Source of the DNA: Armigeres subalbatus | Taxonomy: Eukaryota; Arthropoda; Insecta; Diptera; Culicidae | Direction: 5' to 3' | Assembly: GCF_024139115.2 (NCBI RefSeq) | Contig: NC_085141.1 | Location: 405,111,612 to 405,175,611, forward strand | DNA: 64,000 nt | In this document: one piece after another, positions 1 to 11,679 of the stretch | Position numbering within the stretch: the stretch's first letter is position 1 | How the letters are laid out: each line of letters starts with the position of its first letter | Made by a program: the position numbers and the translations under genes | Notes under the pieces: generated by a model | What the model saw: only the letters and a program-made list of their open reading frames with translations | Database searches by the model: none | Told to the model about the DNA's origin: nothing

Positions 1-1876
1 ATACTTATTTGATGTGTAGTATCGAGAACTCCCTCCCAGCCCTTGACCTTTCCGGCATCAGTAGGACATAACTTTTATTAAATGTGCGCTGCGGTGAAAG
101 TTGAACCTTAACAATAATATCCCTGGGATGCGCTGACTCTAGCAACATTTTCATGCTATCTGCAAGTAGGCATTAGTTTACAGTGGTCAACCTCCCGGAT
201 TATGTGGAACAGTCTATTTGCCACGCATTTCTGCAGCTCAGCAAAATGAAGAACTAATTTTAGTAAAAAAAAAATACAATTATTTGCTGATTTTAGCAAT
301 AATATGAGAGTTAGGACATGATATAACAATTCAATCGAGACTGCCTTGTTACTATTCAGTCGGTAGCTCTAAAGAGGTGATCGCCATGCCAGTGTAACTT
401 AATTAATTTGGTACAGAATTTTCCAAATACAGGTCGCACTCGATTATCCGGAGTATCGATTTCATTTTCACTCTGGATAATCAAATCCTCCGGACACTCG
501 AATCACCATAAAAAATTAAATCTGCAATTAAAAAATCTATGTTTTATTTTACTTGCAGTGATGTAGTCAATTATTTAGAAAAAAACCTGAATAATCCACC
601 TGCGGCATCGGTGACTTTCTGGTGTATTATGGTAAAACAGTATTTTTGCCATAACTTTTGAGTCCATAGTCCGATAGTCCGATCCAGCCATTTCTCAATA
701 GGGCACGAAACTAGAACTAAATTTATGTAAGTTAGGCGGAAAAATTTGTCAAAATAACAGATAGGAAGGTTGGAGAAACCGAAATTTTCAACTTTCGATG
801 AAACATCTAACATTTTGGCGAGGCAAAACGCCCTAGGAAACTAACCTACAATGAACTACGCGTCTCCACGCACTGTCCATACCAAAATTGCTGATTCGCA
901 GACGCGTGGTGCGTTGTTCCCTAATAGCTGCCAGTTAGAAGGCGTTTTTCCTCATGAGTTTTCCGGCAGCGCTTTTTTGAAATGTGAATATTTCCGACAT
1001 GATTAAGATTCTCTACTATTTTAAGATGGCATTAGATAGCTATATTGTTTAACTATTGCATGAGGTAAAAATACCCATGAAAGTCGTTACAGCTAAGACA
1101 TTCAAGCAGTCTTTGCTTAGCTAGGGCATATTGCCCCTCTTTCCCCTACTCATTCTATGCCAACAACTCGAACGCAGACATTTACGATTATTGCCAAATA
1201 TTAACTATTAAAAACAGCAGCACGTCCAAACTAACAACAAACTGCACTACGGAAAACGTACTCCACGATTGTGACAGACATTGGTACGATTGATACGATT
1301 TTTCTTTCAAAGGACAACGGAAAACGGACAATACTCAGTAGTCCAGTGAGGATTATTTCGCTTATCGAAGAGTTTCCACAACTAGAAGAGCACAAATCGA
1401 ACAAACACCTCATAACACATTACACGTTACATACACAAACACAACAACATTTTTACTTCACTGAACAATATTATTTAAATTAAAAAATATGCATTACGTT
1501 TTATACTTGAACACTTTTAAGAAATTTTCAAGTTGCAAGCTGAATGCTTTTCTGTTGAAGATACAGAATTGTATTACGTAGTGAGATTTAGTGAAAGAAT
1601 TTATATGTATAAAATATTAAGTAGAGTTTGAATGGCTTTATTAAGCGGCGCAGCCGAATTTTTTTAAGATATAGAAATTGAAATTATTAAAAATTAATTT
1701 CGAAATTCCGCGAAATTCCGTTAAATTACGTTAAAAGAATGATTTTGCTGTCGAAATTTTTAAAATTTAACGATCGAAACGAAATTAGAAAATCGGATTT
1801 CGCCATACTCAAATTCCGCGGAATTTCGTTTCGAATACCTGTTTAGAATTTTTCGAAATACCGCATATGCTTATCA
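1..1876. other. Unassigned AT-rich DNA
   Basis: No coding sequence or complete mobile element is recognised here. Short open frames are isolated and carry no visible domain. At about 445-505 there is a loose inverted pair built on TTATCCGGA and TCCGGACAC, which could be a worn MITE end. From about 1690 to 1865 the motif GAAATTCCG and its inverse recur several times within AT-rich DNA. This suggests a decayed local repeat, but no unit length could be fixed. Confidence 0.5.
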
Positions 1877-2952
1877 GGCGGTGGGGTAAAGTGAACAATA
1901 TTGTAAATAAAGCAAATAAGTTGATCAAAACATTTTAAACCAAATATATATTCTTAATAATATTTAAAATGTTGACTAACAGGTATAAGCCCTTCATTTT
2001 ATCACAGACAAGCAGACGTACCGGGCTTATTCAAAATAATAGGGCCAGTTTTTTTCAATATTCAATTGACCATTGCTCTGTGAAATATTACCAGGTTCCT
2101 TTGATTTTGGTATGGTTCGGCAGGAAATTCATCTAGTTTTGAAAAACGGGTTGAACATCATGCTCTGGCCTCAGGAGAAATTCCGAATTATTTGAGGGAA
2201 TGTCAAAAATGCTAGATTTTGTGCGCCTATTATTAAAATGGATGGAATGTTGGCGCTTGTTATACTCTTTTACAGAAACTAGAGTTTTTACTGAGTTGAT
2301 TGATATATGGATATCACAGATCGGATGACAAACATCTGAGATATGGATGTTTCCATGAAAGAGGTGTATTTATGGAAATATTCGCTCAGGAATGTCGAAA
2401 TTGTACGAAAATGTGTGTGTGGAGCGTAAAGGGTTAGATCCCCCTTTTCTTTACCTCCTGATTGATGAGCCCACTGTCAACCGAACCGATTAAGATTGAA
2501 ATTTGAGCCAGTTTGTCTCCATTTCTCTGTCAGAACATTGCTCACTTTACCCCAGGCGACATGACCAATTTACCCCCAAAGCTACATGCTTTTAAATAAC
2601 ACCTGAACTACGAAAAAATAAAAAATAAACTGTCTTCCATCAACCAGTTCCGCTTCATAACAAGCCAAATGAACGATGTGAACGATATTTTGGCTTAGAA
2701 CCACTTACTCAGAGTTTTCATGGCTTAAATGCAACAGTGCAGAAATAACATCAAACTAGCTTTTTGCGAAATCGCGCAGAATTTTGCTAAAATCTAACTG
2801 TAAAATAGATATTTCATGATTTTAAATAGCTCGGAGAGCATGAAATGCTTAATTTATGATGTAGCATGGAACATATTACGAGCAATCCATAAACAGGGGA
2901 TAAACAAGCCGTTACCCACTTTACCCCGCCTGTTCACTTTACCTCCGCTACC
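1877..2952. repeat. Possible MITE with GGGGTAAAGTGAAC ends
   Basis: The left end reads GTGGGGTAAAGTGAACAA and the right end, near 2930-2945, contains the inverse GTTCACTTTACCTCC. Further inverse copies of CACTTTACCCC lie at about 2541 and 2919. The roughly 1 kb interior has no long open frame. The ends resemble short-TIR, non-autonomous DNA elements, but the right boundary is ambiguous and no target duplication was verified. Confidence 0.4.
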
Positions 2953-3566
2953 TCTACAACAATTACAAAAACTAGGCACCAACCAGATCAGTGACATATA
3001 AATTCATTGAAAGGCTCGGAGTCATTAGGATAATATTACAGAGTCAGATTTTTATACAATTTTGACACAGAATCAAAGTGACTCGATTCTAGGAGCTTAA
3101 ACAAAAGTTGTTTCGGAGCCAAAGAAGTTCAGTTTGTATGGCCTTTTTGTTGAGGTAAAAATACCTTAAGCGATTGAAAACTAAACATCATTTGACTTTG
3201 AAATTCTACAATTATCGAAAGCTATTTTTATCCATCATATCCGCACTCAGATTGAGCTTTAAATCCATACTCCATTTTGATTCATAGGTACCACAGTCAG
3301 CCGGGATATGAGATTGTCCGTCGAGATATGAAGATTCCTTTGTCCTGTTTCCGGACACTCCGACTCCAAACATCGATACGAGGGAAGCAATTTTTGAGGA
3401 TGTATTGACTGTACTAAAAATAAGTGAAGCTAATATGACTAAGTGCGAGAAAGTAGTTCTACTTACTACTAGGCTATGACGAAATGTCAGTGAGCGATAA
3501 CTACGAACGAGACAAACGGAACTTCGAAGCAGTAGGGCAACGAGAAGTAAATGTTAATCAACAATC
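2953..3566. other. Unassigned DNA
   Basis: No gene, repeat or motif could be supported in this AT-rich stretch. Confidence 0.5.
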
Positions 3567-3785
3567 CAAGACAAAATTTTCAAAACGACTTATCTGCTTT
3601 TTGTTTTCAAATGACGATTTGACGAATTTGATAGCTCTCCCACGCAAACCAACACCACCAATATGTAGTTGAAGGTTTTCGCTACCTACACCATTGGTTT
3701 GCGTGGAAGAGCTCTCAGATTCGTCAAATCGTCGTTTGAATCTTTGTTTACAAAAGCAGATAAGTCGTTTTGAAAATTTTGTCTT
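3567..3785. mobile_element. Fold-back MITE, about 220 bp
   Basis: The left arm begins CAAGACAAAATTTTC and the right arm ends with its exact inverse at 3771-3785. The arms run about 90 bp each and include inverted copies of GACGATTTGACGAAT and CCACGCAAACCAA. They surround a short centre near 3657-3690. The nearly full-length hairpin without coding capacity is typical of fold-back MITEs. The open frames on both strands here are products of the palindrome. No target duplication was identified. Confidence 0.75.
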
Positions 3786-4084
3786 GAATTTAGCGAAAGT
3801 ATTTAAATCGTTCTGTAGAGAGATATTCACCCATGCTTCTTTGAAAAAGTGTATCGAGCATACTTTAGTTGCATTACGCTAGGGTTAAACTCATGCACTT
3901 CTTCAACTGATAAACGCAATAATTAATTTTTTTCACTATTTTCTTTAGTATAGCAGCACGATTATTCAAAACTTTCTTTAGACAATATTTGAAGCGCTGC
4001 CAAAATACTGTTTATGATTTTCGTTTGATGCAGCACATTATAATTGCCTACCTTGCGGCTTTTACAAACGATTTATCATACATA

Positions 4085-4473
4085 TATTGACGATTAAAGG
4101 TTACATGAAGAAGAAGAAGTCGTAGGATGATATTTGAAAAGAATTGCACGGGGAAGCAAACGGGAAATTTGTTAAAACTCTTCTCAAAAATTCTAGGAGC
4201 AATTTAATTTAAAACAGTTAGCAGTACGGGGTTGGACTTTCCTTCTACTGCATAATAAACGCAATTTTTTGATTTTAAATTTTTTTATGATATCATACTT
4301 GATACACAGTATAAGAAAAGTTCAATCCCGTACTGCATTCCGTTTTTAAATAAATTGCTTCTAGAATTTTTGAGAAGAGTTTTAAAAAACTTCCCGTATG
4401 CTTCCCCGTGCAATATTTTTCAAATATCATCCTTCGACTTCTTCTTCTTCATGCAACCTTTAATCGCCAATAT
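4085..4473. mobile_element. Fold-back MITE, about 390 bp
   Basis: The left arm starts TATTGACGATTAAAGG and the right arm ends with the inverse CCTTTAATCGCCAATA. Inverted copies of GAAGAAGAAGAAGTCG, GCACGGGGAAGCA, CTCTTCTCAAAAATTCTA and GCAGTACGGG mark arms of about 170 bp around an AT-rich centre (about 4260-4300). Divergence between the arms is modest. It has no coding capacity. Confidence 0.75.
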
Positions 4474-4890
4474 AATAGCCCTGTTTGTCTGTCCGGTGAC
4501 TAGCCAATCAGACGCAGCACGCGGGGAAATTCTCACATAACATAAAATAATTGACACTTCAATTCTTTTTTACTATACGATGCAGAAAACAAAACCAGTG
4601 ACAACCTTAGACAACCAGACACAGCATTTGATGAAAAAAAAAACACAGACAACAGACGTTGAAAATTTTGATTTAAATGCAGAAAAGAATATAGGGACAC
4701 GGCAGGTATTTCCGTCCATCGTCATAGGGGCTAAAACCAACGAATGCAACATACATTTGCTAGAACTCCACTATAGCAGAACGTTTCTCCTGAGCTTACG
4801 ATTTGGTACGTATGAGTTTTACAAAAGAGCGATTCCAAGCAACTGCATCAAAATTTAACAAAATTTTAATTCATGATTTTCTATTGAGTT

Positions 4891-5410
4891 GAAACTTTGC
4901 ACAGTTTTTCAATTTCATCTAAATCGCCATTTTTCGATATCAAATCTTTTATTGAGTCACGACTAACTTTTCAAAAGGGTGTATGTGAAAATTGTTCAAA
5001 AATATTCAAAGAGCTGCACAGCAAAAACGGAATGTTCGATTGTTATGATTTTTTCAGCAAAGTTAGACAACTGAATGGTGATTCTTAAAAAAATGTACAA
5101 CGTAAAAACAATTTTTTTTGCTTTAGAAAATATCATTTTTGTCACAAAAACTCAAATATCTCAAAACCCTATCTTTTTACGAACGTGATTTTTTCAGGGA
5201 AAACGGTCCATTATATTAGCTATCTACCATAAAAATTTAGTGATGGCAAACTAATTAACAAAAATTTATGACATTTCAAACATTTCACAATTTTCACACA
5301 AAGTAAACAAAAAAATTTCCGTTTATTTTTTTTTTCGAGAATCGCCGTTTGATGCTGATTTTATTGTTAAGGGCCTTGCGTGAGTTAAACAAGTTGTTTT
5401 ATGATATTCC
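4891..5410 (+). repeat. Internal long TIR of copy A, left
   Basis: This segment, starting near GAAACTTTGCACAG, is the inverse of about 7810-8325. Shared blocks include AAATCTTCATATTGAGTC-like sequence, GCACAGCAAAAACGGAATG and GGTCCATTATATTAGC. It also matches both ends of copy B. It ends near the AAGTTGTTT motif, just before the transposase 3' flank. Confidence 0.8.
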
Positions 5411-5825
5411 ATATTTATATATTCATCGATATTGTGTATATTATATGTATAAATATTGTGTAATTGTAATAAATATATTAATAAATAAATAAAAATGAAT
5501 TAACAGATCACAAAAATAATCTTAGATTTGACATTTAATATCAGCACCAGAATATTTTTTGCAGGGAATGATCGATGAGTCTCTCTACTCAATCTATCAT
5601 ATTATCCTAATTATTAAATCAAATGTGGCAGTTACACAATGTTGTTATAGAAACTCTAAGAGTTTGGGGTTTGAATTTCGGTATGGGTTATGATATCATG
5701 AAAACTGTTTATTAATACTTATTTTTATTTATTTTTATTCAATTTTTTACAATATCGAATTGAATTATTATCAGCACAGTTTGAGTATAGTTTTGCTTTA
5801 ATTTTATTTTCCGACAATGGAATGA

Positions 5826-7355
5826 AACAGTGAAATTTTTGAATTCCTTGGATCGTTTTGCATTATTATATTGCTCGCTGAGCTCTGAAGCCTTTATTTC
5901 GTACTCTTCAGTAGTAGTAAAACAAAATGATAATTTGGTTAAATCTTTTTCTTTTCTACGATTCGCCCAATCAAAAAGTTCTTGCGCAGTTTTAATTCGA
6001 TGCTCACGTTTTTTGCTAAACTTGCTCTTGTGGCCATGCCATTATTGTTCCTCCAATAGCATCACAAGGACCTTTGCCATGTGACGTAGCAAAAAAAATG
6101 CCATTCTGCATCAATTCCGTACATTGATTTAAATTGACATAGGCTCGAAAAATTCTTACAATTTTTGTACTGTGACGCTGCTCCATCAGACATTAAATAT
6201 ATCTTTTTGACTACTTTATTCTTATCAACGCGTCAAAAGTTAATCATTTTTTCAATGAACAAATTTACGGATACTGGATCGTGTCTTAAATCTTCGGAAA
6301 TTTTAATCAAACTTAAATGTTCAATTTTCGTACCTCCATTAAAATAAATAACGAATGGATGAATGTTGTACATTCCAGTGATGGGACTGCACTTCATCTT
6401 GCAATACAAAGCTGTAATTTTCAGAAAAATCACAAATGACTAAAATTCACCATTTTGTAATGTATTTTCGTATTTTTTAAAAAGCTGGATTGTTCTGTTT
6501 TAATGAAATCGTGAGGGATTAAACTTTCTAATTTGAAGCAAAAATATGACACAAACTCATCTACAGATTTTACAATTGTTTCTAGGTCACACCTATCCGT
6601 GGTCACCCATTGCTCAAATGATAACTGATCAATATATTTTCTTCAAACTCGGCGAATAAAGTATTTTACAATGATGTAGCACCTGGGCAATCCGAACAAG
6701 ATCGTAGATAGCAATTTGCTGTTGTATTTACACACAAAAGACTACCAGTTAACATTTTAATATTTTTTGTTAAATTGATTCTTTTAAAAATATGTAAAAT
6801 AAGATTAATATTCTCATGGGTTGTGCACACACACACATTATGTGTTCCTGAATTGGAAAGAAGCTTGGATTGCCTTGGCCGAAGGCTTGCAAATGAGGAA
6901 AACCTATTTTAATATTATCGTGAATTTCCTTGAAGCGTGTGTACGCTTCTTTCAAAGTCGTCATCATTAATCGTTTTTGGATTGCTTGACGCTTTCCATC
7001 TTTTTTACTGATACATAATCTTTTTGACCAGGCATAGCTCGACTTACTTCATCATTTTCAAAATATTGAACTACTATTTCTTTTGTCTCAGCTGTTAATG
7101 CAGTACTAGACCTAGTATTTTTGGTTGAAAGACAGTTATTCTTCAATTCTGCTCAACCGATGATATACAGATTGCTCTTTTGTCAACGTTTAGACGACAG
7201 GACGTGCAAATGCATAAATTTGTATTCAATGTGGACATTGGGGCATAACCAGTCGCTTTCAGTTTATCTATGGTGCTTTCGGTGAGATTTCGTAACTCTT
7301 TTGAACACTTTTTTCCATCAAACGGCCTACAACAGTAAAGAAAGCGGCTACTCAT
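5826..7355 (-). pseudogene. Degenerate DDE/DDD-type transposase, copy A
   Basis: Read on the minus strand, fragments in shifting frames match the copy B protein. They include the N-terminal Cys-rich segment (start codon near 7353), the central NIHPFVIYFNGG and LRHDPVSVNLFIEKM blocks (about 6240-6370), and the C-terminal part near 5830-6130. Relative to copy B about 470 bp are missing: the junction near 7141-7150 joins sequence equivalent to copy B about 41,412 directly to about 41,884. Several stops and frameshifts follow, so it cannot encode an active enzyme. The family is known from many invertebrate genomes as uncharacterised, multicopy proteins. The transposase role is inferred from the conserved acidic residues and the flanking TIRs. 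Confidence 0.8.
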
Positions 7356-7809
7356 TTTGTTCGTTATATACAAAATCATTTTTAAGTTTTTACTGACTAG
7401 TTTGGTGTCATTTGTTTGACTGAACAAAAAAAAATACCATAAGATCTTTAACAACCTTAGTGGTAGTAGTTTTTTTGCTTTTTCGTGAGCATTGTCATGG
7501 TATGTACCTATCATGCATTTGTTGTTGTTGAAGATACCCGTTTCCTCCCGATCATAAAGTCTATTCTCTAAGAAGTATATTTTTGCAGACTATAGACGTA
7601 TACGTGTATATAAATCTTTGATTTTGCAGCTTTTGTCTTAAAAATATCATTTCTGATATGTTTCTTATTATCAACAGGTTTCAAAACTATTAAAAGAATT
7701 TTTCGCCAGTCACGTACAATGAAAATTATGACATTATCAATACTTTTGATCACAACACTGGATCGTGTCTAAGTTTCTTATAGATGCTATGAATAATTAA
7801 ATCAAAATA

Positions 7810-8325
7810 TCATGAAAACAACTTGTTTAAATCACGCAAAGCCCTTAACAATAAAATCTGCATCAAATTGCAATTCTCGAAATAACTTACAGGGAAATTT
7901 TTTTTTATTTAATGTGAAAATTGTGAAATGTTTGAAATGTCATAACTTTTTTGTTTATTAGTTTACCATCACCAAATTTTTATGGTAGATAGCTAATATA
8001 ATGGACCGTTTCCCTAAAAAAATTACGTTCGTAAAAAGATAGGGTTTTGAGATATTTGAGTTTTTGTGACAAAAATGATATTTTTAAAGGTAAAAACAAA
8101 AAAATTTTGCTGTGCACATTTTCTTAAGAAATATCATTTAGTTGTCTAACTTTGCTGAAAAAATCATAACAATCGAACATTCCGTTTTTGCTGTGCAGCT
8201 TTTTAAATATTTTTGAACCATTTTCACATACACCCTTTTGAAAAGTTAGCCGTGACTTAATATGAAGATTTGATATCGAAAAATGACGATTTAGATGAAA
8301 TTGAAAAACTGTGCAAAGTTTCAGA
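7810..8325 (-). repeat. Internal long TIR of copy A, right
   Basis: This is the inverse partner of about 4891-5410. The outermost shared motif is CTGTGCAAAGTTTC near 8310-8325. Outside it, 8326-8395 matches the left flank of copy B (CATTTCGAAAATAT, GGCATTCCAC), which shows that these subterminal bases belong to the transposon. Confidence 0.8.
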
Positions 8326-8443
8326 TATTTTCGAAATGGTCGCTCAGGATCGACTGGCATGCCTCCGTGGAATGCCTCAAAAAGCGTCTCTTTTATTGGT
8401 TTTCGAGACTATGACGAACAGACGAAAATACCTGCCGTGTCCC

Positions 8444-9166
8444 TATCACTCTTAAAATTAAAAAAAACACTTGCCACGGGTGCTATTGCGTCCACAAATA
8501 AACTAGTAGTGAATAATGCATCAAGCTTTCATGGGCTGAAGAAGTTTCACCCCCAGAGCTCAGATTTGGAAAATTTGCCAAACCTTAAGTCCATTTTGCT
8601 TAATACTTTTGATGGCATAAGTAATATATTGTGCACAATTATTTTTAACTACTTGGAGAATAACCTAGAGCAAGAAAGCCGTATAGTGACCTACGAAGAT
8701 TTACAACGATAAATGTGCTCAGTCAGTCACAGGTCAGCTGTGTCAGCTAAGGTTTGAGCCATGTACCCTAGGTTACACGATTGCATGAAAATGGATTCAC
8801 CGTTATGGTATGTAATAAAAATCGTACCTTGTAGAATAATATTGTGATAGATGGCATGATAAAACAGACAAGTATTAAACACCTTGTAACGAACGAGGGC
8901 AATTAATCTGTCCGGATGTACCTCAGTACATTCCAGAAGTCCTTTTCTGGTCACAATCCAGAGTCGCGAAACATTGAACTAAATTAAATGTTGTGAAGAA
9001 TTCGATTAAACATTTGACTGTGAAACAATCTGAAAGGCAGAATGTGCGAATGGCTGTGAAGTTGCTCAAGCATACGACTGCCGTGGATCTTCTGCGACAT
9101 TTCTACGAAGTGAACCTTTGATTTGACATAATGAACTCTTATATAATGTCGTAAAATATTAGGAAC
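8444..9166. other. Unassigned DNA with a weak coding hint
   Basis: A frame open through 8450-8712 on the plus strand shows no recognised domain. At 8999-9121 a short plus-strand frame contains ERQNVRMAVKLLKHTTAV followed by LLRHFYEVNL. This faintly resembles the segment of P-element/THAP9-like transposases that begins with a basic, hydrophobic helix. The match is from memory of the pattern only and is weak. No TIRs were found around it. Confidence 0.25.
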
Positions 9167-9965
9167 TAGTCGACCCGGCAGACGTTGTCCTGCATAGTAG
9201 GCGAAAATGCGCGTTGTGAACTACTCATGCGGTTGTGAACTTTACATACGGTTCTTAATTTTAGTATTTTACGGTTTGGTCAACCTTATTCGTGATTTTC
9301 GCATGAGGAAATATCATATAAACCCGTCGGAAACGATAACGAGCATATTTGCTGAAGAAATGAAGAAAATTCATCCAGCTGTTTTAGAGTTATGCGGATA
9401 CGAACACAGACCATTTCATTTTATTATATAGACTAGTTGACCCGGCAGACGTTGTCCTGCATAGTAGGCGAAAATACACATTGAGAACTGCTCATGCGAG
9501 ATATCCATGCGAATCTTGATTTTAGTTTTTCACGATTTGCTCAACTTTACTCGTAATTTTCGCATTAGGAAATATCATATAAACCCGTCGGAAACTATAA
9601 CGAATGTTTCTGCTGAAGAAATGAAAAAAATCCATCCATCCGTTTTCGAGTTATGCGGATACGAACACAGACCATTTCATTTTTATATATAAGAAGAAGA
9701 AGACTAGTCGACCCTGCAGACCTTTTCCTGCATAGTAGGCGAAAATGCGGGTTGTAAACTGCCCATGCGAAATGGCCATACAAATCTTTATTTTAGTTTT
9801 CCACGATTTATTTAACTTTACTCGTGATTTTCATATCGGAAAATATCATATAAACCCGTCGGAAACTATAACGAACGTAACTGCTGAAGGAATGAAGAAA
9901 ATCCGTCCAGCCGTTTTCGAGTTATGCGGATACGAACACAGACCATTTCATTTTTATTATATAGA
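9167..9965 (+). repeat. Three head-to-tail copies of a dispersed repeat
   Basis: Units begin near 9167, 9431 and 9702, each opening with ACTAGT(C/T)GACCC(G/T)GCAGAC and GTCCTGCATAGTAGGCG or close variants. Each closes with GAACACAGACCATTTCATT and a short TA-rich tail. Unit length is 264-271 bp, and all three also share AAATATCATATAAACCCG. The third unit ends in ATATAGAAGAAGAAG. The 5' motif is familiar from high-copy retroposed repeats in insects, but the exact family is not assigned. The three similar open frames near 9207, 9507 and 9745 arise from the repeat and are not genes. Confidence 0.85.
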
Positions 9966-11679
9966 AGAAGAAGATGAGTTATGTTATGGCATAGACTATC
10001 AATATCAGAACACGGTTCTTGAAGACATGGCAAACCTTATGAAGATGTAAGTTGGAAAACAATTTAGTGCAGCATTAGGTATTTATCTAATTACATTTTT
10101 TTTTAAATATTAATAAAGGCTTTCCAAAAGGCGATTTTTGTTTCCATAGGTTCAGTTATGAATCTGTCCCTGAGAATGCATGCCAAAAACGGTGTTTCGA
10201 TTATCATGACGTATCAACTTTACCAAGATTTCATGGAAAATCTATTATCAGGTTAAAAGTAGGAACTTTGAAGATCCATCTCTGTTGAAGGACCTAAACC
10301 GTTTGCATTTATTTTCTTTGAAGAAACGAGACTTGGCCCGGACCTTTTAAAAAAGTGTGTCATTGACTTAAGAATTATTAAAAAGATGTTGATAGGCACA
10401 TGGAAGTTGGAATTTTTGAACATTTTCGAATATGTATTTTAATTTTTTTTTTTCATTATTCTGGGGAAGCTTTTCAATCCTCTCACACACCGAAATCTCT
10501 CATTCAGTGGTATTCTACTCAAATTTTCCATAAACCAAAAAAAAACGACACAAGCTAAGCGTTCATAATTTGTACCGAAACTCATTTCGACGGCTCGCAG
10601 AACCCCAACACGGGACACTATCAATTCAGCCATGTTGTCTATATTGTCGAATTTTGTAGCTTTCATCTCGACTGACTTACTGACCAAACGAGACAAATAG
10701 CTGTCATCAGATAGTGGGAAATGAATGGCCTTCAAATGGGCTGACGACCAACCGAATGCCGAGGGGTAATGTGGAAATAGGCCAACACTAATCTTACGTG
10801 CCGCCGTTCTTCGCAAATTAATGGAAGGGGCCTGATTTACGAGCTTCTTGGCAAATTATTATGACAGTATGGTAGGTTTTGAGAACGTCATAAATCAACC
10901 GATAGCGATTCGGGGTCGCTCGGTCAAATTGGTATCGTTGGAGCAAATCTGTGGTCACTATTTCTCCGATTTCGCTACGATATTGGATATATGTGGCAGG
11001 AATTAATTGGTCTCGTAGTGGATCATGATTAGATAGAGGAACATGGAAGCACTTTTAATTATCTGATTGTACTACATGTCGTTTAGCTTCATTGCAAATC
11101 GTTCATTTTTGATGACGACTCATAAAAGAACATCAAAACTCTGTGCTTTTGTTGGCGGACACACAGTCCACATGACCAAGAAAAGAAACTGCATCTTGTG
11201 CAGTCAACTTGGATCGTTAAACTTAACAACCTTCTTCTTCCTTGTGCTTGTGCTGGACCGGAATCACCTTTGAAATAAAATTTTATGACTGTTGAAAAAC
11301 AGTTTTCCTCAATTCCAACAGCTTCCTTGTAGATACGGAAGTCCCTCTTTTGACGATAAACTTATCAAATATAATCATTTTTCAACTTGGCTCCAGCTAG
11401 GAAAGCTTTTATTGCAAACACAGTGGAAGCCTTAGTCTTGGTCTTCTGGTGCTGCTTCCAACGTTTAGTGGAGGATTAGTTTCTGTGTACACATACGAGA
11501 CCGTTCAGCTTTATCTACTCTTCTTAATCTCGATTGGACTTCTCCCTCAACAACCCTCATTTACCCTACTCAAAAAAGTCATCACGCAGAGTGCTATTTG
11601 GATCGGAACCGGACAACCGAAAAGAGCCGGATAAACTTTGCTGCTCAAATATCAGTTGCTAAAAATTTAACCAAAACAG
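9966..11679. other. Unassigned DNA, possible exon remnants
   Basis: A 125-codon minus frame (10439-10816) is unrecognised and lies in otherwise non-coding-looking DNA. At about 10,047 an open frame is followed by GTAAGT, and TTTGTTTCCATAG at about 10,137-10,149 could be an acceptor, giving a small intron-like segment. Neither side matches a family I can name. Nothing else can be supported. Confidence 0.3.

Larger units (their letters stand above)
4694..8443 (-). mobile_element. DNA transposon with long TIRs, copy A
   Basis: Both outer ends read GGGACACGGCAGGTATTT in inverted orientation, followed by CGTC, and each is flanked by a TA dinucleotide (4692-4693 and 8444-8445). After about 50 bp the ends diverge for 130-150 bp. 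They then become inverted repeats again for about 520 bp. A decayed transposase lies between them on the minus strand. Copy B near 40.2-44.1 kb is the same family in the opposite orientation. Relative to copy B this copy has lost about 470 bp of transposase sequence. The superfamily could not be assigned from sequence alone. Confidence 0.8.

Noticed and set aside
3558..3882. Mirror-image open frames on both strands
   Set aside because: They result from the palindromic MITE and repeat the same arm in two orientations.
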